Below, piece by piece: positions 23,601 through 31,175 of a DNA stretch of 64,000 bases. The position numbers were made by a program, and so were the translations under genes. Numbering within the stretch: position 1 is the first letter of the stretch; the number at the start of each line of letters is the position of its first letter. Source of the stretch: Hyalella azteca (taxonomy: Eukaryota; Arthropoda; Malacostraca; Amphipoda; Hyalellidae). The stretch covers positions 62,001 to 126,000 of the forward strand of contig NW_025946074.1 in the NCBI RefSeq assembly GCF_000764305.2. The letters run 5' to 3'. Under the pieces are notes generated by a model, which saw only the letters and a list, made by a program, of their open reading frames with translations, searched no databases and was not told the DNA's origin.

Positions 23601-26600
23601 ACGCCATGCGGGACCTCGTGCAGAAGCTGCCGTCGGGCCAGGGCGGCCGGGCGGAGGCGGCGGCGTCGGACGAAACTGTGGCCGCGGTGCTGGCGACCCT
23701 CAACGAAGTCATCAAGAAGAGTACGGAGTTCTCTCGCGCCCTCCTGGAGTGTGACGGCGTCGAGCGCCTCGTGCACATCACCAAGTCCCGCACGCGATAC
23801 TCCGCCAGGGTCGTCAAGTTCGCGTCCCAGGTGCGTCTCTTCAGCTCCTGTCGGCGTGTCAACGTCAAGGCGAGGTCATCAGACTAGACTTGCGGCATAG
23901 CTTACGTCATCCGTCTCGACGTAGTATCTTCAGGAAAAAAAGTTGTCGTACTGAAATAAGATTGTGTATTGATTGCCGAATATTATGGCTGAGTGTTGCA
24001 GGTATAAAATTGTGTATTGATTGCCGAATATGATGGCTGAGTGTTGCAGGTATATCGTTCATTGCCCACGTTGCAGGTGCTGTTCTCGATGTGGGCTCAT
24101 CAGGAGCTGCGTGAAGTGTACAAGCGTGCGGGGTGGAAGGAGCAAGACTTTGTCAGCAGGAGCGTAGGCACCAGAGGGCGCGATTGTAAGTAACGTCAAC
24201 ACCTTTTCCTCAAGCAAATAAAGTTGGAACCACGTTTAGTCGGCGTAAATTCAACGTATAAACGTTTAATCAACGTTGCTTCAAAGTCGGCCTTGTGTGG
24301 GTCAAAATTGTCAGGAGTGTAGTTCACGTTACACTGACGCTCCTCGGTGTTACGTAGGAAGCTTTCAATCCGTCACTTTAGACAGTGACCTGGGGTACTC
24401 TATGCATAAAACAGAAATAAATAACAGACGTTTTTATAGAAGTATTTTTACGCGGGTAACAGAAACTGTGAAGGGCTTGTTTAGGATGAGCTGTTGATGC
24501 TTGCTGATGTCTCCGAAACCCGGCTCCACTCTAAACCGAATTCAAATTGAGGGCCCATACTTGGCAGTTGGGCCCCCGAGTCTTGTGCACGTACTGGTTT
24601 TGCCTTGTAGTTCATAGATCATTTCATTTTCTCAACTTCTTTCTAAAGTATTTTTTACTTCTTGCATAATTTCAACCATTAAGATTGTGATGACGATTAT
24701 TGGTCGCAATGTATGTGCTTTGTTTGCGGTGTTACCGCCGTTATAGAGTGTTAGCGTTGATGCCGTTTTGGTATGTTCAGCGGGTGGGAGTGGCTCGGCG
24801 GCGGCGGCGGTGGATCTCCCACCAACAACACGCTAAGTCGCCCCATGGCCTCCCAGGGCGGGACACGATACGAAGACCGCACTCTGCACCGCAACAATCA
24901 CGCCAGGCATTACCGGGTACGTGAGATGTGGTAGTGGCGAGGCGTGTGATATATGGTAGTGGTGGAGACATTTGGTAGGTTGCAGTAGACAACGCGTGTT
25001 GTATGTGGCGGTAAAGAGATCGTTGAATATGTGGCAGTGGCAGTGTTTGGTAGTGGCAGTGACGATGGTCCAAGCAACCAATATCTTATTCTTACCTTCA
25101 TTCCTTTGTGCTCGATTACAATGTTGTTTCCTACGTGGCGCAGGAGGAGGTTCCTTTGGGGACGCTGGGCGGCGGAGGGGTGGGGGACCCCGACAACCTC
25201 TACGGCGCCTCCCACGGACAGGTAACGCTGGGTGACACCTGCCGTCACCACACTCAAGCCTCCACTCGACCAACACCACCACGAACAACACCTCTCCATG
25301 GCATGATTTCTTTACTATCAACATTTTCTTATTTCATATGACTGTGGTCTCGTAATGTTCTCGTCTAAAATGTAATTATGCTGATGTAATGATGAACTAA
25401 TGTCGCCCTGTGACATGTAACAGGCGGCAATGACTGACACTAATGGATTATAGATTGCCTTTATTAACCGTATTGGTAGCAGGTGGCTTTACTAACCTTA
25501 ATAAAAGTTTGTGACCTTAACTAACCACATTAACAAGATGGGATTCACTCTCTATTCGCAGCAACGTGCTTTTACTAACCCGCTCGGTGGCAGTTTAAAT
25601 TCAATTCTCTATTGGTAGCAAGGAGCTTTTGGGACTTTGATGATGGCAGAGGCGACTTAGTGGTGGCAGGTGGTCCTTTTACTCAATGATTGTCAGGGTT
25701 CACCGGCAACTCTTAGGGTTGCAGAGGTGCTTTCAGCCAAAGGAGTAACAGGGAGTGATTTGAGCCCACGAAACAGTAAACGTTCGTCTTGCGTCTCAGA
25801 ACTTTCACTTGATATTTCTTTTAGGTTTTTTGCATTTTTTATTTTGTTTTCACCTTCCTTTAACTTTCAATCTCGCTGTCTGTCGGTCACTACGGATGCT
25901 GCATGGCAGTTGGTGTAAAACCTTATACCTTGTGTAAAATCTTTTTACTAACAAGCTTGGTGATACGTTGGTAATTACAAGTACTTCATTCATCTCCATT
26001 GCATTTTCACGATGCTCAGAGGGAGAGCCGTTATATGGAGGCTATGAACCTCTTGTGGATTGGCTTCATTTAACCCACAATTGAAACAGTTATTCAGCTC
26101 CCACACCCAACCTTGATAGGTTTAAACTCCGGCAGGATTTGTGTGGGTTTTGAACCACTAAGGTGTGTTGATCCTTAGTTACAGCCAAGGGGTCGCGCTC
26201 ATCACTAAGCGTCAAGGCTTCACTAAGTTCTATCGCTTCGCTAAGGGTTATTTAAGGATTCAATAAAGGTTGAGGTCCCACTAAGGCTTACGGTCCCACT
26301 AAGGGTTAAGGACTCCTTGTCTCTCGCAGGCTCGGCCGCCGGCTCCACACTAGCGTAGGCGACCCAACGCCTCAGCCTCCTCCCCTGCCTCAGGTTACTA
26401 ACCCATTACTGAGTTGCTTGCGCACCCATCACCTTGTCTCTTCATCACCCTTCACTGTGTTGCTTTCTCACCCATTACCTTGTCTCTTCATCACCCTTTA
26501 CTGTGTTGCTTGCTCATTACTGTGTTGCTTGCTCACCCATTACTCCATTACTGTGTTGCTCACCCATTATTGTGTTGATTGCTCAATACCGTGTTTTTCC

Positions 26601-27485
26601 TCTGTTTTCATTGGTCACTATTTGCTAAGTGGCTGCATAACCTTGTGTTGCACAGCCTTGTGTTTCACAGCCTTGTGTTGCACAGCCTTGTGTTGCACAG
26701 CCTTGTGTTGCACAGCCTTGTGTTGCACAGCCTTGTGTTGCACAGCCTTGTTTTGCACAGCCTTGTGTTGCACAGCCTCATGTTGCACAGCCTCATGTTG
26801 CACAGCCTCATGTTGCACAGCCTCATGTTGCACAGCCTTGTGTTGCACAGCCTTGTGTTGCACAGCCTTGTGTTACTCATATCATATTGAATTGGTAGAC
26901 CTGAACTTGACAATTCCTTTATTACTTGGCCGATATTTTTGCATTAAGCTAGTAACCCTGCTATACATGACTAATCATCCCTAGAATTCCACTCTGCCGA
27001 TGTACTATGTGTTGCTCACACATTAATGTGGAATTCTAGGCGAGTGTTGCTTGCTGTTGCTCCACTAAGCCCCATAAAATCTATCATCGTAGCCAGCAGC
27101 GTGTCTGAGACTCGTTCCCCTGCAGATGCCGTCACGTGAGCCTGTCTATGCGAAGGTCAACAGAGAGAAGAAACGCTCACAGCTCCCCGACGAAGATCTG
27201 TACGGGGGTCACAACCCCCACGATGAATGGGGGGCATACACCGCCCCCGACGCCCCCCTACCTAACCTGCCACTGCTCGACACGTCTATTGCATCTCACG
27301 CCTCTGCAGCTCTGCTACTTAACTCAGACACCCACTCTGCTACGGGAAACTATGAAACTCACTCAGCAGCTGGCAACTATGACACTCACTCTGCAACTGG
27401 CAACTATGATACACACTCTACAGCTGGCAACATTGGTGTTGCTACAGATGCTGCTCAGCAACAGGCTGGAGACTCTTGGGTTTAA
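5676..27485 (+). CDS. p120ctn: p120/delta-catenin family armadillo protein (20 exons; 5' end may be incomplete)
   Basis: Spliced coding region in 20 exons: 5629-5692, 6002-6070, 12716-12800, 14477-14584, 16524-16644, 16869-16955, 17655-17783, 18077-18293, 19418-19571, 20008-20159, 21196-21434, 21864-21887, 22152-22309, 22496-22609, 23263-23401, 23595-23830, 24077-24189, 24781-24916, 25144-25221, 27126-27485. All junctions are GT/AG and phases agree, giving about 911 residues from the ATG at 5676. The family (p120, ARVCF, delta-catenin) binds the cadherin juxtamembrane tail, stabilises cadherin at adherens junctions and tunes Rho GTPases. Family hallmarks are [66 protein letters not shown] and [15 protein letters not shown]. 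The C-terminus is DSWV, a class of PDZ ligand seen in delta-catenin and ARVCF. Length resembles vertebrate members (about 960). Uncertain points are the true N-terminus and the exon 17-18 junction. Family assignment is very secure; orthology within the family is inferred. Confidence 0.93.
6002..6070 (+). CDS. p120ctn: p120ctn exon 2
   Basis: Acceptor GGTTCCAG and donor GTACCC bracket an open frame reading [18 protein letters not shown] and ending in phase 2. That phase fits the next exon at 12716 exactly (AG|A gives Arg). The charged N-terminal region is not homologous to anything I can name. Acceptance rests on matched phases on both sides. The intron that follows is 6.6 kb and carries two transposon insertions. 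Confidence 0.6.
7394..8147 (+). mobile_element. mariner/Tc1-like element nested in the hAT-like element
   Basis: A 754-bp element with TA on both sides (7392-7393 and 8148-8149). Terminal inverted repeats are very long, about 110 bp at high identity, both starting CAGGGTGGG. The similarity reaches further inward, into the last codons of the transposase remnant. The interior is deleted relative to a full-length element. Confidence 0.92.
7693..8032 (+). pseudogene. transposase C-terminal remnant (DDE superfamily)
   Basis: Pieces in shifting frames: [12 protein letters not shown] with the second catalytic Asp, then a stop; [20 protein letters not shown]; and an open stretch (7823-8032) with [20 protein letters not shown] and PDIVFKT. 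This order matches the C-terminal half of Tc1/mariner-type transposases. The N-terminal half is missing. Confidence 0.88.
11530..12480. mobile_element. 951-bp fold-back (near-palindromic) element
   Basis: Two arms of roughly 460 bp are inverted copies around a centre near 12000. The outer ends read CGTAAAATGGGGTAACTTAG and, inverted, CGTAAAATGGGATAACTTAG. The inner arms share GGGGGAACTTAGACCACCTA and CCGGCTTGGAAATTAA in inverted form. TA flanks both ends (11528-11529 and 12481-12482). No coding capacity. It sits in p120ctn intron 2. Confidence 0.9.
12716..12800 (+). CDS. p120ctn: p120ctn exon 3
   Basis: Acceptor TGCCCCCACAG and donor GTGAGTCC. Encodes [18 protein letters not shown] and [10 protein letters not shown] in the only open frame, ending in phase 0. 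A degenerate repeat of the donor region (GAGTCCTG..TACACTTGTGTG) follows in the intron. Confidence 0.75.
12801..13010 (+). repeat. degenerate donor-side repeat after p120ctn exon 3
   Basis: The sequence from the donor (GTGAGTCCTGTCTCTACACT) recurs with decay about 90 bp later (CGAGTCCTGCCTATACACTT) and again more weakly, together with ACATGTAT and TGTGTT segments. Confidence 0.6.
14477..14584 (+). CDS. p120ctn: p120ctn exon 4 (conserved N-terminal TRT motif)
   Basis: Acceptor GGGCAG and donor GTGTGT. Encodes 36 residues including [13 protein letters not shown] and [15 protein letters not shown]. Together with the next exon this resembles the Thr/Arg-rich stretch in the N-terminal part of p120-family proteins. 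In phase 0 and out phase 0. A 39-bp minisatellite starts just downstream. Confidence 0.85.
14628..15036 (+). repeat. 39-bp minisatellite, about 10 copies
   Basis: The unit contains TTCACCACACTCCACCACTT and CCCACAACCGCACTTTCAG. Because 39 is a multiple of 3, long frames of [13 protein letters not shown] type are open but are not genes. It begins within 50 bp of the exon 4 donor, after a partial copy of the exon end (ACACCAACCACA). Confidence 0.93.
15080..16363 (-). mobile_element. Tc1/mariner-like DNA transposon, decayed, antisense in p120ctn intron 4
   Basis: A 1284-bp element flanked by TA on both sides (15078-15079 and 16364-16365), the hallmark target duplication of the superfamily. Imperfect terminal inverted repeats of about 33 bp start CAGGGTACGCGATG on the left and, read inward, CAGGGTCCGCCATA on the right; both share GGCAACG followed by ATGTTT. 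It contains a broken transposase on the - strand. Confidence 0.93.
15203..16212 (-). pseudogene. Tc1/mariner transposase, frameshifted
   Basis: Reading from ATG at 16212 to a stop at 15203, about 336 codons, but with at least three frameshifts (near 16145, 16040 and 15460). Visible parts are a helix-turn-helix region ([20 protein letters not shown]), first Asp in [27 protein letters not shown], second Asp in FQRDSAPSH, then [16 protein letters not shown] and a conserved C-terminus ending KNKGGHIE. The third catalytic position, Asp in related NPLDFSVW elements, reads Gly here. The enzyme cannot be active. Confidence 0.92.
16524..16644 (+). CDS. p120ctn: p120ctn exon 5
   Basis: Acceptor TACGTGCAG and donor GTGAGT. 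Encodes [18 protein letters not shown] followed by a Pro/Ser-rich segment, 40 codons plus one base. It continues the TTTRV-type motif of the family N-terminus. The preceding intron contains an antisense Tc1/mariner copy. Confidence 0.85.
16869..16955 (+). CDS. p120ctn: p120ctn exon 6 (Tyr/Pro-rich)
   Basis: Acceptor TATTTCAG and donor GTGGGT. Encodes a Tyr/Pro/Ala-rich stretch with [10 protein letters not shown] and YAYEAYPN. The last 11 exon bases and the donor (TACCCCAACT|GTGGGTGT) form the first unit of a minisatellite that continues to about 17200. Phase 1 at the end fits exon 7 (Cys-Gly-Tyr). Confidence 0.8.
16945..17200 (+). repeat. minisatellite spanning the p120ctn exon 6 donor
   Basis: Six copies of TACCCCAACTGTGGGTGT or near forms, 32-45 bp apart. 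The first copy is the exon end plus donor of exon 6. Confidence 0.92.
17425..17645 (+). repeat. 17-bp minisatellite before p120ctn exon 7
   Basis: Unit TTGGTACCGTGTTGACG, about 12 copies with variants, ending about 15 bases before the exon 7 acceptor. Confidence 0.92.
17655..17783 (+). CDS. p120ctn: p120ctn exon 7
   Basis: Acceptor GATATTTTCAG and donor GTAGGC. Encodes [20 protein letters not shown] and a Pro/His-rich tail, entering in phase 1 and leaving in phase 1. It lies just before the armadillo core. Confidence 0.85.
18077..18293 (+). CDS. p120ctn: p120ctn exon 8, first armadillo repeats
   Basis: Acceptor CTTCCTCCCCAG and donor GTATTA. Encodes [30 protein letters not shown] and NACGAL, matching the start of the family's armadillo domain, which in vertebrates binds the cadherin tail. 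Confidence 0.97.
19230..19417 (+). repeat. degenerate repeats before p120ctn exon 9 acceptor
   Basis: Units of the type CATGTCCCTGATGATGACATG and GTACCCCACAAAAACAT recur every 30-40 bp; the last copy ends in the acceptor CATGTACCCAACAG. Confidence 0.75.
19418..19571 (+). CDS. p120ctn: p120ctn exon 9, armadillo
   Basis: Acceptor TACCCAACAG and donor GTGAGT. Encodes [20 protein letters not shown] and [14 protein letters not shown], a very conserved family block. Degenerate repeats abut both splice sites: about 28-bp units of GTCCTCCTGTGAG|GTGAGTG downstream, and repeats of CATGTCCCTGATGA before the acceptor. Confidence 0.97.
19558..19700 (+). repeat. minisatellite spanning the p120ctn exon 9 donor
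   Basis: Five copies of (T)GTCCTCCTGTGAGGTGA-type sequence about 28 bp apart. The first is the exon end plus donor. Confidence 0.85.
20008..20159 (+). CDS. p120ctn: p120ctn exon 10, armadillo
   Basis: Acceptor GTGTTGCAG and donor GTCTGC. Encodes [20 protein letters not shown], then [16 protein letters not shown], matching the family segment that reads ...VLRNATGCLRNVSS in vertebrates. The donor is non-ideal and is copied repeatedly downstream at about 33-bp spacing. Confidence 0.95.
20147..20460 (+). repeat. minisatellite spanning the p120ctn exon 10 donor
   Basis: About eight copies of GGTCTTGAGGTCTGCATTGA-type units at about 33-bp spacing. The first unit contains the exon end TTGAG and donor GTCTGC. 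Confidence 0.9.
21196..21434 (+). CDS. p120ctn: p120ctn exon 11, armadillo, with repeated 3' end
   Basis: Acceptor TTCCCCCAG. Encodes [13 protein letters not shown], then [16 protein letters not shown], then a variable linker. The first donor (21434|GTGAGC) is the only one that keeps frame with exon 12. Two further copies of the exon end plus donor follow at 21486 and 21538, exactly 52 bp apart; the frame meets a stop at 21482-21484 if the first donor is skipped. Confidence 0.93.
21392..21570 (+). repeat. 52-bp repeat of p120ctn exon 11 end plus donor
   Basis: Copies start at 21392, 21444, 21496 and (partial) 21548. Each full unit carries AACCTCCCTGCCGTGCAG, CCGCGCCTCCGCCGCCC and TTAAAGGTGAGC, so donor GTGAGC occurs at 21434, 21486 and 21538. 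Confidence 0.95.
21864..21887 (+). CDS. p120ctn: p120ctn exon 12, 24-nt microexon
   Basis: The acceptor CTGCTCAG and donor GTGAGTGT enclose 24 bases that read DEASDKC between two split glycines. Phases 1 in and 1 out match both neighbours. It lies in the linker that interrupts armadillo repeat 6 in this family, a place known for alternative exons. Its donor heads a 22-bp minisatellite. Confidence 0.75.
21881..22016 (+). repeat. 22-bp minisatellite spanning the p120ctn microexon donor
   Basis: Unit GTGAGTGTAGCGTGTAGCTGTG, about six copies, the first beginning exactly at the microexon's donor (TGTG|GTGAGT). One copy has ATGAGT instead of GTGAGT. Confidence 0.94.
22152..22309 (+). CDS. p120ctn: p120ctn exon 13, armadillo linker
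   Basis: Acceptor GCCGTGCAG and donor GTGAGC. Encodes [15 protein letters not shown], a Pro/Ala/Ser stretch, and [11 protein letters not shown], which matches the family's G-x-x-L-L-x-x-P segment. Vertebrate proteins carry a longer Lys run here; only a short NKK remains. Confidence 0.92.
22496..22609 (+). CDS. p120ctn: p120ctn exon 14, armadillo
   Basis: Acceptor CCCCCCCGCAG and donor GTCTGG. Encodes [19 protein letters not shown] and [11 protein letters not shown], a textbook family signature. In and out phase 0. Confidence 0.97.
23263..23401 (+). CDS. p120ctn: p120ctn exon 15, armadillo
   Basis: Acceptor GTGCTCAG and donor GTGGGT. Encodes [19 protein letters not shown] and [17 protein letters not shown], nearly identical to vertebrate delta-catenins. 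The donor runs into a G-rich repeat of GGTGGG. Confidence 0.98.
23595..23830 (+). CDS. p120ctn: p120ctn exon 16, armadillo
   Basis: Acceptor CCCCACAG and donor GTGCGT. Encodes [15 protein letters not shown], then an Ala/Gly-rich loop, [17 protein letters not shown] and [20 protein letters not shown]. Matches the last armadillo repeats of the family. Confidence 0.97.
23961..24056 (+). repeat. 48-bp direct duplication before p120ctn exon 17
   Basis: Two near-identical copies contain ATTGTGTATTGATTGCCGAA and GCTGAGTGTTGCAGGTAT. Each offers a TTGCAG|GT decoy acceptor similar to the real one at 24076. Confidence 0.9.
24077..24189 (+). CDS. p120ctn: p120ctn exon 17, end of armadillo core
   Basis: Acceptor CACGTTGCAG. 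Encodes [20 protein letters not shown] and [10 protein letters not shown], matching the final family block. Two overlapping donors are possible. T|GTAAGT after 24185 is the better consensus but puts exon 18 in a frame with a stop; AA|GTAACG after 24189 keeps the frame. I give 24189 as the productive end with reserve. A 48-bp duplication with decoy TTGCAG acceptors precedes the exon. Confidence 0.88.
24781..24916 (+). CDS. p120ctn: p120ctn exon 18, Gly-rich C-terminal tail
   Basis: Acceptor GGTATGTTCAG and donor GTACGT. The chosen frame reads a Gly run, then [20 protein letters not shown] and [14 protein letters not shown]. That looks like real tail sequence, whereas the other frames give Arg runs or a stop. 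It leaves in phase 0 and fits exon 19. Confidence 0.75.
25144..25221 (+). CDS. p120ctn: p120ctn exon 19
   Basis: Acceptor CGTGGCGCAG and donor GTAACG. Encodes 26 residues: [16 protein letters not shown] and [10 protein letters not shown]. In phase 0 and out phase 0, fitting the last exon. Support is from phase and composition only. Confidence 0.7.
26638..26875 (+). repeat. 15-bp minisatellite, about 16 copies
   Basis: Unit CACAGCCTTGTGTTG with a CCTCATG variant block in four adjacent copies. It lies in the last intron of p120ctn. Confidence 0.95.
26980..27040. repeat. 13-bp perfect inverted repeat
   Basis: CCTAGAATTCCAC and its exact inverse GTGGAATTCTAGG are separated by 35 bases, about 85 bases before the p120ctn last exon. 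It could form a hairpin in the pre-mRNA. Confidence 0.6.
27126..27485 (+). CDS. p120ctn: p120ctn last exon with PDZ-binding C-terminus
   Basis: Acceptor TCCCCTGCAG. Encodes [19 protein letters not shown], an acidic/Gly region, four imperfect 9-residue repeats of the type THSATGNYD, and the end DSWV followed by TAA. The DSWV end equals the PDZ ligand of vertebrate delta-catenin, ARVCF and p0071, which recruits junctional PDZ proteins. The [11 protein letters not shown] block is also typical of the family tail. Confidence 0.93.
   Translation: MPSREPVYAKVNREKKRSQLPDEDLYGGHNPHDEWGAYTAPDAPLPNLPLLDTSIASHASAALLLNSDTHSATGNYETHSAAGNYDTHSATGNYDTHSTAGNIGVATDAAQQQAGDSWV
27346..27434 (+). repeat. p120ctn: 27-bp coding repeat in p120ctn last exon
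   Basis: Four imperfect units encode [27 protein letters not shown] and THSTAGNIG, a recent in-frame expansion in the disordered tail just before the PDZ ligand. Confidence 0.9.
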
Positions 27486-29560
27486 GGATTTTTATGTATT
27501 AGATTCAACGAAGAAAATCCACTGAAATGCAGTCCCACTCAAGCATTGTATTAAGCAAATGCAGTTTCGCGTTTCACTCATGTTCTTTCACACCCAAACG
27601 TTGTTCGTCACAAGCATTGCTCTACTAAAGCGTTGTCACACTCGAATGCAGTCACACTCATGATCAGATGCTCTGGATCGCTCAAGCCCAGGTCTGAGGT
27701 GTGAAGAACTTTGCAAGAACCCTCTGGGTTGAGCGGCGTGGCTGCGTGAAGCTTGCGGTAGTTTGGGGCAATGAGGATATGCCCATGATTATTGGGGAGA
27801 GGATACTCAACCCGCCGTAATATTGAACTAGGATGTACCGACATTTTTTAGAGGTGACTGACAGCCGTGCTAAACTGTCGATCATGCATGTAAGCATGAG
27901 CTGTCTGCCATGCTAGACTGTCAGCAGCGCTTGTCATTATTACTTCATTCAAACTATTCATCTATTTGCCGAAGTTTCGTAGCCGTAGATTGTTGCCCAT
28001 GTGTCAGTCGAGTCTTAGTTTCATCTATGAACAATTTGCGTTGAAGTGCTGCAAGATCCTGCCTCGTGTGCATGTATGTACGTGAGTGTGTGTACATACT
28101 AGGCGTGTGTTCTCTCGCCTCATCGCCCAATTGTGCTCACCTTGACCCTCTTTCCCCTGTACAATTTCCCTTCCCTTGGGCACAAACTCAACTCATTAAC
28201 TAGCACCCCCGCAGTCTCACTCGCCCGCAAGTATTTTCTTAGGATTAATAGCGTTTATTTCCTGTTCATTTCTGATCATGTGGGTACTCGCAAACCTCCG
28301 GTGAGTCTTTCTGCGAATATGGGTGGCAGAATTATTCAGCTCGCAGTCGTATGTATATTTATGAGATAAAACTCGAAATCCTTTGTTAGGGACGCTTCGA
28401 CGGAGCTAATCGAGAGATTAGTCTTGGAACCGGGAGAGCAGCTAATTTAGCTCGAAGATGCCACTGGTTGAGCCATGAAGAGCCGCTGTTTGGTCTTAAC
28501 GACCCGTCATTTGTTTAGCGTGGCTGCTCAAGGTTTTTGGTGCGTGTAGTGTTTGGTCAGGAACGGAAGTTGCCGCTAAAAGTGTCCGGCGCTGTAATTT
28601 CATATCTCAAGTTCGTTGTAATTTCGTTTATTTTAGGCAGACTCAGTGTAGACTCAGTGGCACGCGGCTCTGCGTGAGCGCAAGTGTGGACGTGTGCAAT
28701 GTAGCATTTTCTAGCAATAAAACTAGCCAGTAAGATGAAGTGAGCGCGCCACAATTATGGTGTCTCTTACTCTGAACCCTGCCACCCCAACATTCGCCCT
28801 GCCACCCCAACACTCGCCCTGCCGCCCCAACACTCACTCTGACACCCCAACACTCACCCTGCCACCCCAACACGCACCCTTACATGCGCCTCAGTTCCTC
28901 TCGATTGAGCGCCATTTCGCGTTGCAAAAAATTCCTCGTGTTGGAGAATGTATTTCTACTAAGCGGATGTCGCAAAATTAATTTAAGTGAACTTAATTTA
29001 CATAGCAATTTCTATTGGAAAAACCTTTGCTTACGCGTTACGGTCCCATGTGCCGCCGAATTTTTATTAACATGACTCGAGTGATGTATGTGTTTTCCGT
29101 GACGAGCTCTCGTTGATGACTTCGATGACTTGTGAATGTAATCGCATGGGAGCAGAGCATGGCGTTTACTGACTTCCTCTCGCTGCTCCCCACATGTTTA
29201 TGTGTTCCCCACTTCTCTGCTTCAGCTCCCCCCAACATGGAAGGGCCACCAAACGATCATTCCTTTGTCTATTTATTAAGAGAGGTGTTCTCGACGCCTT
29301 GCATGAGATGTCATCGCAAATTATGCTTGCTTGTAAACTAAGTCAGTGCTGGAGCGTTTCAAGATGTCACGACTGCCAGCAAGGTAGTTGTTGATGGCCA
29401 ATTTTACTATTGAAGCCTGACTTGAATGTTGAAGCGACGGTGGAAGCCTTGTGTCAATGGAAGCGTTTGCTGGCATCTCGTTTTCTCTTGCTGTATTCTT
29501 TGTCTTGATCTTGAGTCCCTTTGAAGACTAATAAATGGTGTAGTGTTCGAGCCGTGTTCC
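27486..29560 (+). other. p120ctn 3' UTR and downstream region
   Basis: No coding frame stands out after the stop. AATAAA motifs at 28716-28721 and 29530-29535 are possible polyadenylation signals. A 20-bp CCCTGCCACCCCAACACTCG array lies inside at 28785-28882. Confidence 0.4.
28785..28882 (+). repeat. 20-bp minisatellite
   Basis: About five units of CCCTGCCACCCCAACACTCG. Confidence 0.85.
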
Positions 29561-30556
29561 ACCCCCAATATTACCTAATGTAGATGTAAATATTAAGAAT
29601 GATTAAGTTTCGTGGCTATAGTTTATATAATGGGCTTAATGTGTGCGCATTACAATTTGCCGAGGTTCAAGTGTAATTGTAGGCCTACTGTAGCATTCCC
29701 ACCATAGGCCGACAGAGTTCCTCCTGTGCCGGCCAAATTTTACCTCAATGTTTATTCTTTTCTAATGCAATATAATCATCCAAAGCAAAGAATTGCCACC
29801 TCAGACCTTGCTTATTTTTGCTTCCTTGTCTGCCTCGAGAATTTCATGCGTTGAGGTTGACCATAACGCCGAGCCAGCAACGCAGCCAGTGGTCTGTTTT
29901 TTCCTGTAGAAATCAACTCGCATCCGTACCATTTGCTCCATCATTAGCCCCTTTTACACCTATTTTTATGATCGTTGTAAACTTCCCACCGCTGGACGAG
30001 CTACTTCTCCTGCTATACAGTTAATACCTGTAATATTCATCACTATACGATCACTCCCAAAATTGAGATGCCCAACTAGTCTTAAATTCGAGCCAACGGA
30101 CAACTCTACTTGTGAATCATGTGAGAACGCAAAGTGGTGTGCAAAGGGGCTTGTTGAGCGATAACCACGATGTGATAGCGGAAACATAACTTTGATTGAA
30201 ATAGAACTGTTTTCGTAAATTCTTAGTTAGGGCCATAGAAAACCGGTGGAGCTGTTCAATCAACTAACCAGGATTTAGATGACAGTTGTAATTACGAAAT
30301 GAACTATAGGTTAGGACAAGAATCAATGAAGGCAATTTGGTTACACGTACAATTTCGTTGCCAGGTATTGATTGCGCAACTGGTTAGTGAAGTACACGCA
30401 AAATGTTGCGCATCAAATATGACTTGAACTCAACTAAATGTTTTAATTGAAATAATCGCAAAGCTAGGAACGGCGTCAGAGACATGGCTCGGCCTCTCGC
30501 AGCATCAGGTAAACGTAAAAGAGTGGAATCCTTCAGTGCGTCATCAATGGTAGTAA

Positions 30557-30617
30557 TTATTTTCTTCTGTAGAAGAGAATTATTCTCTTCTGTAGAAGAG
30601 AATTATTCTCTTCTGTG
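30557..30617. repeat. tandem palindromic repeat
   Basis: The unit AGAAGAGAATTATTCTCTTC is itself palindromic and is repeated with TGT spacers two to three times. Confidence 0.85.
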
Positions 30618-30950
30618 TAGTAAATTTCTCTGTAGAAGTGCGTGGTGCATGGTTCGTCAAATGGCAACACGCCCGATTCGTGTCGCTGGAACAGTGAGCA
30701 TTTAAGCGGCGCTCTTCCTCCAACCCTAACTAAAAAGGCCAAATGGTCCGGTGCAACTCGTTAGTAAGTTAGTATAATCTGTTATGAAACCAATTGAGGG
30801 AGAGTCACGTATAATTGAGGGACTGCTGAGTGCTGACGGTCACTTCTCTGTGACACTCTACTCTGTGTCAAGAAAAACGATCATAGTTTTAGACTATAAG
30901 GACATCGTGATCTGAAACTGTAACTAAAAATATTGGAAATGAGACAGACT

Positions 30951-31175
30951 CATAGCGGTTTCAGCGTTTATTAGGCCATAGGCTGTCGCCGGTTCTTAAC
31001 ATCACAGAACATTCTCAGCATTTTTGCGGTCTCGAACTCGCATCTCACTGCTACAATTCTCTGTGCTTAACCGCCCGGCCTCCTCGCCGATTCTGACCAG
31101 AAACTGGCGCACAGAGCTGGGATTGAACCCGAGCCTCTCTGCGCCAATCTTGGTACTCTGAACTTTAACCACTGG
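30951..31175 (-). mobile_element. tRNA-derived SINE, - copy (5'-truncated)
   Basis: Reverse-complement copy of the 41.4-kb SINE. Read on the - strand it starts CCAGTGGTTAAAGTTCAGAG, has the B-box variant GGTTCAATCCC and the same body and tail. The first part of the A-box arm is missing. Confidence 0.87.

Noticed and set aside
26418..26984. 188-codon Cys/Leu/His-rich frame and shadows
   Set aside because: Translation of the 15-bp array within a catenin intron.
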